From Bacteroidota bacterium (GTDB lineage: Bacteria; Bacteroidota; Bacteroidia; Chitinophagales; Chitinophagaceae), in assembly GCA_029558715.1 (NCBI GenBank), contig JAKQEA010000113.1, forward strand, positions 1 through 64,000: a DNA stretch of 64,000 nucleotides. Direction: 5' to 3'. The position numbers were made by a program, and so were the translations under genes. This document shows, one piece after another, positions 43,187 to 50,319 of this stretch (its first letter is position 1; each line of letters begins with the position of its first letter). The notes beneath the pieces were generated by a model. The model was not told where the DNA came from, did no database searches, and saw nothing but the letters and a program-made list of their open reading frames with translations.

Positions 43187-43227
43187 AAATCTGCCCTGTT
43201 ACACTACGCCGGAAACAGGGCAGATTT
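43187..43227. terminator. 14-bp hairpin between lytS and the fasciclin gene
   Basis: AAATCTGCCCTGTT (43187-43200) pairs perfectly with AACAGGGCAGATTT (43214-43227). It lies just past the fasciclin stop codon and probably ends that transcript; the T tract is better on the plus strand. Confidence 0.65.
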
Positions 43228-43262
43228 TGATTTTTCATAGCAGAGTATGGACAGAAGATTAG

Positions 43263-44222
43263 TTATGGCAACAAAACCCTGTCAATCAGGTGTACAACAC
43301 CATTCCGGCACACAATGTTCGTAGCCGTAATATTTGACCTGTTACCGGCATTACCATTACCTGTAACAGTTGGGCCACCCCCGGTACCATTGGTCAGGTT
43401 AATGGTAGTATTACCACCCGCCAGCATAGCGAGATTACCGTTAGCCAGATCGGAAGAGAAGGCTCTTCCACCCACTACATGATAGCGGAGTACAGCGAGT
43501 AATGTGCCAATAGGAATCTGGTTTATATCTGTTAAGGATAATGCTCCTAACAGCTGAGTAAAAGCGGCATTGGTTGGGGCGAATACGGTTAAGGTAGCGC
43601 TGCTCAATGTTCCTGCCAGTGTTGGATCACCACCGGGAGCAGTTGTGGCACGGGTCACAGCTTTTACCAATGAATCAAGTCCTCCGGCTACTGCTGTCTC
43701 TACAATATTTCCGGCTGGTGGTGTTAAGACACGACCTATCACATGAATTACCCCATTATCAGCACTTACATCGGCTGTATTTACTTTAATACCGTTTATA
43801 TATACACCGCTGGCATTCTTTGTTACAAAAACAGAATCTCCGCTGGCCGTAGTCACTTTTGCATTAGGCCCGGCAGGCACATCGGCAGCTGTTACCTTGG
43901 CTCCCAGTGTATGATACAAAAGGATATTTGACACTTGTGCTGGGGTTAGAGTGTTCAATACAGCAGATGTAATGCCTGAAGCTGTAAATGCAGCATCGTC
44001 AGGAGCAAAAACGGTAAATGGCCCTGCTCCGCTTAAAGTTGCCTGCAGGTTGGCCTTTATAACAGCCGCTTCCAGGGTAGTGAAATTTGCGTTAGCCACC
44101 ACTACATCTGTTATATTGTTGGTAACAGCAGGATCATCATCCTTATCACAACTGGTGAAAAGGACGGGTATTGTCAATGCTATTGCAAATACAGATTGAC
44201 GAATGATTTTTTTGAGTTCCAT
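43263..44222 (-). CDS. fasciclin-domain lipoprotein (two FAS1 domains)
   Basis: The 319-residue protein has a lipobox (LFTSC, Cys25) and two FAS1 domains (about 40-165 and 168-315), each with FTVFAPDDAAF or TVFAPTNAAF and a final GVIHVIGRVL or GVVHLIDRVL. FAS1 proteins mediate adhesion or are surface proteins. It is divergent neither from nor cotranscribed with lytS. Candidate LytTR sites lie upstream and its start codon lies in a hairpin. Confidence 0.9.
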   Translation of the reverse strand: MELKKIIRQSVFAIALTIPVLFTSCDKDDDPAVTNNITDVVVANANFTTLEAAVIKANLQATLSGAGPFTVFAPDDAAFTASGITSAVLNTLTPAQVSNILLYHTLGAKVTAADVPAGPNAKVTTASGDSVFVTKNASGVYINGIKVNTADVSADNGVIHVIGRVLTPPAGNIVETAVAGGLDSLVKAVTRATTAPGGDPTLAGTLSSATLTVFAPTNAAFTQLLGALSLTDINQIPIGTLLAVLRYHVVGGRAFSSDLANGNLAMLAGGNTTINLTNGTGGGPTVTGNGNAGNRSNITATNIVCRNGVVHLIDRVLLP

Positions 44223-44247
44223 AGTTAAATTTTTTTGTTTAACTATA
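44220..44247 (-). promoter_or_regulatory. hairpin enclosing the fasciclin start codon
   Basis: On the minus strand ATAGTTAAA pairs with TTTAACTAT around seven bases, and the last bases of the stem are part of the ATG. It could limit ribosome access to the start. Confidence 0.5.
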
Positions 44248-44276
44248 ATAACACAGAGCAGTTGTAAGGGGTGAGA

Positions 44277-44332
44277 AGCCGGGAGTGAATCGTCCTTAGC
44301 CGGGAGTGAATGGTAAATTTAAAAGAGTGAGT
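44277..44332 (-). repeat. three direct repeats spaced 21 bp, candidate LytTR operator
   Basis: On the minus strand ATTCACTCCCGGCT occurs at 44311-44298 and 44290-44277, and ACTCACTC starts at 44332. Each copy begins exactly 21 bp after the last, upstream of the fasciclin ATG at 44222. Confidence 0.7.
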
Positions 44333-44370
44333 TTGTTTAGGGGAAACAGCTAAAATCTTCGATTTAGGAA

Positions 44371-45252
44371 TTATACCGCTTCCACTCTGCTTCCTGTTGG
44401 GATTTTAAGCAGCAGAGCTTCAGTTATAGAATTTCTTAACGATTCTGTGGATCCGATATGATAAAAGTGATCAAAAGTAACCAGCTTTGTATCGTGCCAA
44501 TGTTCATCTACATGTGTATTTCTTCTATATTGGTTTTCTAACCACATAGATAATGCATACTCACACGGGAGGGCTGCAGCTATTTCAGATAATTTTATTG
44601 CATTATCATTATCCCATGTATTAAAATAGTCGGCATGCCTGCCAATATAAGGTGGGTCTAAATAAACGAAATCACCAAATTGTGCCAGTGTCAGCGTTTC
44701 CTCCCAATCTGAAACAATAAATTTCCAATTCCTGTCTCTTATTATTTCTGCAATAGCATTTACCTGGTTGACAATCTTTGTAACATAGGCCTTTGAGAAC
44801 CGTTGCGGCTTATGCCCAAAAGGAACATTAAAGTTTCCTTTACCATTAAACCGCATCAGGCCATTAAAACAAGACCGGTTCAAAAAAAGAAAATCAAATG
44901 AATCTGCTGATTTGTTAAATCTGTTCCGTACTTCATAGTAATAATCAACCCCACCTTTAGACAGCTGTTCACCCATTTTTTCAAGGACTTCTCTGACAGA
45001 ATGCTTGTTTATTTCACCTTTCTGGATGCCCTTGTAAAAATTAATGATATGGCTGTTGGTATCAGCAAGCAAGGCCGTATCGGGTCTTATATTAAATGCA
45101 ACAACTCCGGAGCCCAGGAATGGTTCTATCCATCTCCCGTTGCCGTCCCATTGAATGTTTTGTGAAATGAATTTTACCAGTTTTGTTTTTATACCCTGGC
45201 ATTTAATTGGCGGCACATCAATTTTTGTAATATTTCTAGGCAAAAAACTCAT
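44371..45252 (-). CDS. EcoRV-like DNA adenine methyltransferase
   Basis: The 293-residue D12-class N6-adenine methyltransferase has EPFLGSG (44-50) for S-adenosylmethionine and DPPY at 199-202. The segments VPPIKCQGIKTKLV, FLFLNRSCFNG, GNFNVPFGHKPQRF and DPPYIGRHADYF line up throughout with M.EcoRV. It should methylate the first adenine in GATATC. It lies nine bases after the partner endonuclease gene, in the same direction. The coding region looks richer in A and T than its neighbours. Confidence 0.9.
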   Translation of the reverse strand: MSFLPRNITKIDVPPIKCQGIKTKLVKFISQNIQWDGNGRWIEPFLGSGVVAFNIRPDTALLADTNSHIINFYKGIQKGEINKHSVREVLEKMGEQLSKGGVDYYYEVRNRFNKSADSFDFLFLNRSCFNGLMRFNGKGNFNVPFGHKPQRFSKAYVTKIVNQVNAIAEIIRDRNWKFIVSDWEETLTLAQFGDFVYLDPPYIGRHADYFNTWDNDNAIKLSEIAAALPCEYALSMWLENQYRRNTHVDEHWHDTKLVTFDHFYHIGSTESLRNSITEALLLKIPTGSRVEAV

Positions 45253-45261
45253 TAGTTAAAT

Positions 45262-45945
45262 TTAAAAATTTTTCCAGAAGTTTTCAAACTCCTCCTTCGT
45301 TTTAAAAGGCCCTCTACCTTCACTAAAATCTTCGATATTGCAACTTTTTATTGAACTGATATTAGTCGTATTTCCGCTCCCTTTTACCTTCCCTGCTATT
45401 GAATGTTTATGCTGGACAAAAAATTCAATGTTGCTATACGGAGCTTCTAACTGTGCAGCCTCAATAATACTCCTTATTTCAATATTCTTTAACTTAAGAT
45501 TTCTGTCATAAAGGAAGCCTATAACCCAATGTTCGCTGTAATCACTATAAGGAAATAAAATTCCTTTTTTACCAGAAGGATCCTGAAGATATGACCGGTA
45601 AGAGCCTAATGTAAATGCAAAAGGTTTGACATTACCATTCTTTAATTTTTGCCGATAGGTCGACTTGATATCGACAGCAATTTTCGAATTGGGCTTTGCC
45701 GGATCAAATAACGTAAATTCCGGATATTGATTTTGCACCCCTTTGAACAGTTCGTATCCGTTCTGTTCTGCTATTTCAATAATTACAGGTTCACATAAAA
45801 TTTCAAAAATACCTGACAAAATCTTAGAGTCATAGGATAAAGTATAAACTTTTGAACTTTTTGTAAGAACTCCTACCAAATCCCATTCCAATCCATTAGG
45901 ATATAATCTTGTGATTGCATTTTTAAATTCGTCCTTAAAATTCAT
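45262..45945 (-). CDS. EcoRV-like type II restriction endonuclease
   Basis: The 227 residues match R.EcoRV across their length, including SGIFEIL (Glu48), the PD motif with VDIKSTY (Asp92, Lys94), FTLGSYRSY, and the recognition loop GSGNTTN (189-195). The first carboxylate of the site, Asp74 in EcoRV, is Glu76 here. The predicted site is GATATC. The ATG lies nine bases after the cysS stop, so it may be read with cysS; the methylase gene follows. Confidence 0.92.
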   Translation of the reverse strand: MNFKDEFKNAITRLYPNGLEWDLVGVLTKSSKVYTLSYDSKILSGIFEILCEPVIIEIAEQNGYELFKGVQNQYPEFTLFDPAKPNSKIAVDIKSTYRQKLKNGNVKPFAFTLGSYRSYLQDPSGKKGILFPYSDYSEHWVIGFLYDRNLKLKNIEIRSIIEAAQLEAPYSNIEFFVQHKHSIAGKVKGSGNTTNISSIKSCNIEDFSEGRGPFKTKEEFENFWKNF

Positions 45946-45954
45946 ATTTCAAAT

Positions 45955-47451
45955 TTAGTCTATATTCCAACTCATATCACCACCCTTTTCATCCTTCAGG
46001 ATGATTCCTAACTGTGCAAGCTGGTTTCTGATTTTATCAGATGTAACAAAATCTTTTTTCCCTTTTGCTTCCTTACGGATATCAATCAGCAATTGCATTA
46101 CACCCTGTAGTTTTGAGTTATCTGCTTCGTTTACGGATTTAAGGCCAAAAATATCTTCTACCCATATTTTAAAGTTGCGTTGCAGTAACCCAAATGTCTG
46201 CTTCGACAAGGCGGATACCGGAATTGTTTTATCCTTCATAGAGTTGATCACCGGAACGATCTCAAACATATTAGCCAGTACTTTTGCAGTACTGAAGTCA
46301 TCATTCATAAATTCATCAAACTCCTCAACCAGCTTTTTTACTTTAGACTCCAGTCCGGCATCACTTGCTTCCTGCAGTGAATCTTCCTGTTTTAATTTAC
46401 CAAGGTTTTCATAGGCATCCCACAATCTTTTCAACCCTTTCTCTGATGCCAGCAGGGCCTCATTACTAAAATCCAATGTACTCCTGTAATGTGTTTGCAG
46501 AATAAAAAAGCGAATTGTCATCGGGTGAAAAGCTTTCTCCAGCAATGGATGATCCCCGCTGAACAACTCAGTAAGCTTTATCACATTGTTATAGCTTTTC
46601 CCCATTTTACGGCCGTTAATGGTGATCATATTATTATGAATCCAGTAACGAACCGGTGCAGTATGATTACAGATAGTACTTTGAGCTATTTCACTTTCAT
46701 GATGCGGAAACAAGAGATCCATACCACCGCCATGAATATCAAACTGTGCCCCCAGGTATTTGGTGGCCATAGCCGAGCACTCAATATGCCAGCCGGGGAA
46801 ACCTGCTCCCCAGGGGCTTTGCCAGCGCATTATATGCTCAGGTGCTGCATTTTTCCATAAAGCAAAATCAGCTGTATCTCTTTTTTCCTCCTGCCCTTCC
46901 AGTTCCCTGGTTGTTTCCAGCAGGTCTTCGATTATCCTACCGCTTAGTTTACCATATTTATGAGAAGCAGCATATTTTTTTACATCGAAATAAACAGAAC
47001 CATTTACTTCATAAGCATAGCCCGCCTCTATGATCTTTTTAATCATTTCAATCTGCTCTACAATGTGGCCGGTGGCTGTAGGCTCAATAGAAGGTGGTAT
47101 AGTATTAAACTGTGCCATGGCCCAATGGAACAAGTTGGTGTATTTCTGCACCAGCTCCATGGGTTCCAGCTTCTCCAGTACCGCTTTTTTTGAAATCTTA
47201 TCCTCTGCTTCTCTTCCTTCTTCTTCAAAATGACCGGCATCTGTAATGTTGCGAACATACCGGACTTTATTACCCAAAAAGGTGAGATAACGATAGATCA
47301 CATCAAATGTTATGTAAGGCCTTGCATGCCCCAGGTGGCTTTCACCGCTCACGGTGGGGCCGCACACATACATCCCCACATGACCGGGAGTAATGGATTT
47401 GAAAACCTCTTTTTGCCTTGTTATTGAATTATATACCTTAAGCTGACTCAT
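45955..47451 (-). CDS. cysS: cysteinyl-tRNA synthetase
   Basis: The class I synthetase signatures GPTVSGESHLGHARPY and KMGKSYNNV (KMSKS-type loop) are present, with the zinc-binding region CSAMATKYLG and HHESEIAQS. The start is ATG 47451 (MSQLKVYNSI), two codons inside a TTG-led frame. The 498-residue enzyme charges tRNA-Cys. A restriction-modification pair is attached directly behind it. Confidence 0.95.
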   Translation of the reverse strand: MSQLKVYNSITRQKEVFKSITPGHVGMYVCGPTVSGESHLGHARPYITFDVIYRYLTFLGNKVRYVRNITDAGHFEEEGREAEDKISKKAVLEKLEPMELVQKYTNLFHWAMAQFNTIPPSIEPTATGHIVEQIEMIKKIIEAGYAYEVNGSVYFDVKKYAASHKYGKLSGRIIEDLLETTRELEGQEEKRDTADFALWKNAAPEHIMRWQSPWGAGFPGWHIECSAMATKYLGAQFDIHGGGMDLLFPHHESEIAQSTICNHTAPVRYWIHNNMITINGRKMGKSYNNVIKLTELFSGDHPLLEKAFHPMTIRFFILQTHYRSTLDFSNEALLASEKGLKRLWDAYENLGKLKQEDSLQEASDAGLESKVKKLVEEFDEFMNDDFSTAKVLANMFEIVPVINSMKDKTIPVSALSKQTFGLLQRNFKIWVEDIFGLKSVNEADNSKLQGVMQLLIDIRKEAKGKKDFVTSDKIRNQLAQLGIILKDEKGGDMSWNID

Positions 47452-47541
47452 GATCAATATATTATGTCGGCGCTTATCCTATTGAAAATAATTGTCCCGT
47501 TCTGAAACACCGCAAAGATGATTAAAATAGTTTGATTATAA

Positions 47542-47573
47542 GGCCCGCACCGGGCCGGATAAATTACTTATCC
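47542..47573. other. tandem hairpins downstream of the EEP gene
   Basis: GGCCCG/CGGGCC (47542-47556, three-base loop) is followed directly by GGATAA/TTATCC (47557-47573, five-base loop). It may be the minus-strand terminator of the endonuclease/phosphatase gene, though no T tract follows. Confidence 0.5.
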
Positions 47574-47642
47574 CGGGAAGGACAGCAACAACAAGTATCG
47601 ATAAAATAGTAATTCATTGCAGATAAAGATATGTTTTTCTTT

Positions 47643-48764
47643 CTACTTTTTCAACTCTACATCAGCCACCAGCATGAAATGATCTGAATATTTTTTGGTA
47701 ACCCGTTTGAACTGTTTAACGGAAAAATTATGGTCCGCAAAAATATAGTCGATGCGCAGTGTAGGCGAAAGGCCTGTAAAAGTTCTTCCTATCCCGGTCC
47801 CTTTCTTCAAAAAAGCATCCTGCATATTGCCCTTTACGGTAGAGTACGTATATGAATTGGGCACATCATTCAGGTCAGCACAAAAAAGTAAAGGATGCGG
47901 ACTGTTACCGATTACTTCATGTACTATATCCGCTTGTATGCTCCGGTTAGTAATTCCCCTTTTCAGTTTAGATAAAATACCTTTTGAATTACTTAGTAAG
48001 CTATCTTCTGCTGTCTTTATTTTTTCAATTCTCTCATAATCGTTTTTACTGAACTGGAGCGATTGCAGATGGGTGGTATAAAAACGTATGGTATCCCCGT
48101 TGACTTTTATATCTGCATGCAGCAACACATCCGGCAGGGTGGGTCGGGGATAACGGATACGGCCGCTGTCTATTATTGGAAAACGGGAAAAGATAATAGA
48201 GCTGTAATAATGATTATCTCCATCTTCATCAAAAGAAAAATAATAGTAAGGATATCCCAGCTCCTGCTGAACAGTTTCGATATTATTGTAATACGCCGGG
48301 TTGGTAGAAGTATGGAATTCCTGCAAGCAAAGCACATCTGCATCCTGTTGCTTTAAAAGATCAAGCATTTTAAGCCTCATCGCACTTCCCTTGTTAGTAT
48401 TACGTTTTAATTCAATAAACCTGGCTACATTCCAGCTTACCACCCGTATCGATCCGGGTTCCCTGTTGTAATTAAATGTTTTTGGCGTATGAAAAGCTAA
48501 AAAAACCAATATACTTTTAATACCCAGGAGCAGGGTCACAAATGAGATCAGTGCTTGCTTTGGTTTTAAGATCATGAGCCAGCCGAATAAAAAAAATAGT
48601 ACCAACAGCAATAAAAAAGGAAATGCCAGGCCAAGAAAAGAAATAAACCACCATTTTTGAGGATTCAGTAAAGGTACCAGGCAGGAAAGCAAAAAAAAGA
48701 ATGCCACCACAACATTGGAATAGATAAAAAACCGCTTGGTGAAAAGTCGGAGCTTGCTGGCCAT
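47643..48764 (-). CDS. endonuclease/exonuclease/phosphatase family protein, membrane-anchored
   Basis: Three membrane helices (about 14-33, 37-60 and 67-87) precede a domain with VLCLQEFHT, YTTHLQSLQ, LLFCADLNDVPNS and YKKYSDHFMLVADV. These are the metal and catalytic residues (Glu, His, Asp-Asn and a final Asp-His) of the EEP family of nucleases and sphingomyelinase-like phosphodiesterases. The anchor places the domain in the periplasm. Substrate unknown. Confidence 0.88.
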   Translation of the reverse strand: MASKLRLFTKRFFIYSNVVVAFFFLLSCLVPLLNPQKWWFISFLGLAFPFLLLLVLFFLFGWLMILKPKQALISFVTLLLGIKSILVFLAFHTPKTFNYNREPGSIRVVSWNVARFIELKRNTNKGSAMRLKMLDLLKQQDADVLCLQEFHTSTNPAYYNNIETVQQELGYPYYYFSFDEDGDNHYYSSIIFSRFPIIDSGRIRYPRPTLPDVLLHADIKVNGDTIRFYTTHLQSLQFSKNDYERIEKIKTAEDSLLSNSKGILSKLKRGITNRSIQADIVHEVIGNSPHPLLFCADLNDVPNSYTYSTVKGNMQDAFLKKGTGIGRTFTGLSPTLRIDYIFADHNFSVKQFKRVTKKYSDHFMLVADVELKK

Positions 48765-48850
48765 TGATGCAATTTAAGAAAAACTATGGCGCCATATAGT
48801 ATAGTGATGTGTTTAAAACTTTGTAAATTGGTTGATTCAAAGCACAACTG

Positions 48851-49330
48851 ATGAGTTTAGAAAAAGAGAATTTCCTCCGGACTAAATTAATTACCCTTTT
48901 ACAGAGGTTGGACCCGGCCACTCCTTCCCGCTGGGGCAAGATGAGTGTACAGCAAATGATAGAACATTACGGTGGTGATGCAGTCAGAAATGCAAATGGT
49001 CGGCTAAAAATAGAGACTATCATTACTCCCCCGGAACAACTTGACAGAATGAGAGAGTTTATGATGAGCGAAAAACCTTTTAAGGAAAATACTAAAAACC
49101 CGCTAATGGGTGAAGAGCCAGCCCCACTTCGATATAAAACAGTGCAGGGCGCCATTGGCGCCCTGCAACAGGAGTTGATCTATTTTTTTGAAGCCTATGA
49201 AAAGAATCCTGCAATGATCATACGAAATCCCTTTTTTGGCGACCTGAATTTCGAACAAAACGTACAGTTACTCTACAAACATGCATTGCATCACCTGAGG
49301 CAGTTCGGGGTTGAACCAGTTGCCGTTTAA
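48851..49330 (+). CDS. DUF1569 (DinB-like) protein
   Basis: The 159-residue helical protein contains PSRWGKMSVQQMIEH, with a His likely to bind metal, and HALHHLRQFG near the end, a pattern seen in DUF1569 and DinB four-helix proteins. In Bacteroidota such genes occur near phenylacetate degradation genes, and PaaZ starts 1 kb away. The role is unknown. It is convergent with two small secreted protein genes. Confidence 0.7.
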   Translation: MSLEKENFLRTKLITLLQRLDPATPSRWGKMSVQQMIEHYGGDAVRNANGRLKIETIITPPEQLDRMREFMMSEKPFKENTKNPLMGEEPAPLRYKTVQGAIGALQQELIYFFEAYEKNPAMIIRNPFFGDLNFEQNVQLLYKHALHHLRQFGVEPVAV

Positions 49331-49801
49331 CTACTTTTTTTTCAATAAAGAATCAGCTCTTGCTAATCCACCCAGGATGGCTTCTTTTACTTTAGTTACT
49401 TTCAGCTTTTCTTCTGCCAGGTATTTCACCCGCTGTTCTAAATTATCTTTTGCAGAATCCATATTAAATTCAACCATCCATTTATCCATAGCAAAATCTG
49501 CATAGTTCAGGTCATTGATCAGAGATTCCAGTTTTGACTTCAATTCAGCTGCTGCAGCCTGCGCTTTTAAAGGCAGTCTGGCTATAGAGTCAAGCATTTG
49601 TTGAGCTTCCTTTTGAGCGCCTCTTATTTTCCCCATTTTCGGCATTACTTCATCATGTCCCGCCATCACATCATTGTAAAGACTGTCTGCTCCATTCTTA
49701 GGAGCCTCTTTTTTAGGTCCATGGCCCTCATGTGATTTTTCATTATTACAGGCAATCATCAATGCCAATACCATTACAGGAAGAATAATCCTTTTTATCA
49801 T
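49331..49801 (-). CDS. small lipoprotein with coiled-coil region
   Basis: Started at ATG 49801; the frame before it uses GTG. The lipobox ends at Cys18 (LMIAC), followed by an unstructured His-rich linker (EGHGPKKEAPK) and about 110 residues of charged helix. Function unknown. It is 13 bases after the similar small secreted protein gene, with which it likely forms an operon. Confidence 0.75.
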   Translation of the reverse strand: MIKRIILPVMVLALMIACNNEKSHEGHGPKKEAPKNGADSLYNDVMAGHDEVMPKMGKIRGAQKEAQQMLDSIARLPLKAQAAAAELKSKLESLINDLNYADFAMDKWMVEFNMDSAKDNLEQRVKYLAEEKLKVTKVKEAILGGLARADSLLKKK

Positions 49802-49814
49802 GATCGTTAATTTT

Positions 49815-50201
49815 TTAATGTTCACATTTTTCAGTTATCTCGTGGAACAGGGTGTGAAGTTCCGTTAATTGCCCTTTTATATCACTATCAGAAGCATTTT
49901 TCTTTACTAATTTGTCCAGTTTTTTGGCGCCTTTAACCAGTTTTCCAAGACTTTTTTGAATCGCCGTCTTATCATATCCGGCCGGTGCAGTTGAATTTTT
50001 CCAGGCAATAGCTTTTTCCACCATTTCAACGCTACGACTTTTTATGGGTTCCAGCTTTCCTTCCTCAGCCGGGTGAAAGGTCTTGCTCATAATTTCATGA
50101 AAAGCCTCTTTTTCATTCCATTTTGCCTTTTCCTGAGCCTGAGCTGGCTTAGCAAAGAATAATGCAGTTAAGACAGATACAAACAATACCATTTTTTTCA
50201 T
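49815..50201 (-). CDS. small secreted helical protein
   Basis: Started at ATG 50201 (MKKMVLFVSVLTALFFAKPA); the extended frame to 50264 has no signal-like start. The mature protein of about 107 residues is helical and basic, with lysine-rich KLVKGAKKLDKLVKK and a final ITEKCEH. A TACCTTTG box lies 19 bases before the ATG. No family recognised. Paired with the lipoprotein gene downstream. Confidence 0.75.
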   Translation of the reverse strand: MKKMVLFVSVLTALFFAKPAQAQEKAKWNEKEAFHEIMSKTFHPAEEGKLEPIKSRSVEMVEKAIAWKNSTAPAGYDKTAIQKSLGKLVKGAKKLDKLVKKNASDSDIKGQLTELHTLFHEITEKCEH

Positions 50202-50220
50202 ATACTGATTTTTTAGACCG

Positions 50221-50228
50221 CAAAGGTA
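50221..50228 (-). promoter_or_regulatory. -7 element of the small secreted protein pair
   Basis: TACCTTTG on the minus strand matches the consensus, 19 bases before ATG 50201. Confidence 0.5.
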
Positions 50229-50319
50229 AAAGCAGTGTATTTCAGTATCTATGATAAAAATCATTCTTTACCTGTTTTCACATTTCAGGTAATTTCGCTA
50301 TTGTAATAATGATTGCTTT

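Noticed and set aside
43187-43227. Terminal inverted repeat of an insertion sequence
   Set aside because: The 14-bp stem is a simple hairpin after a stop codon; no transposase or second copy is near.
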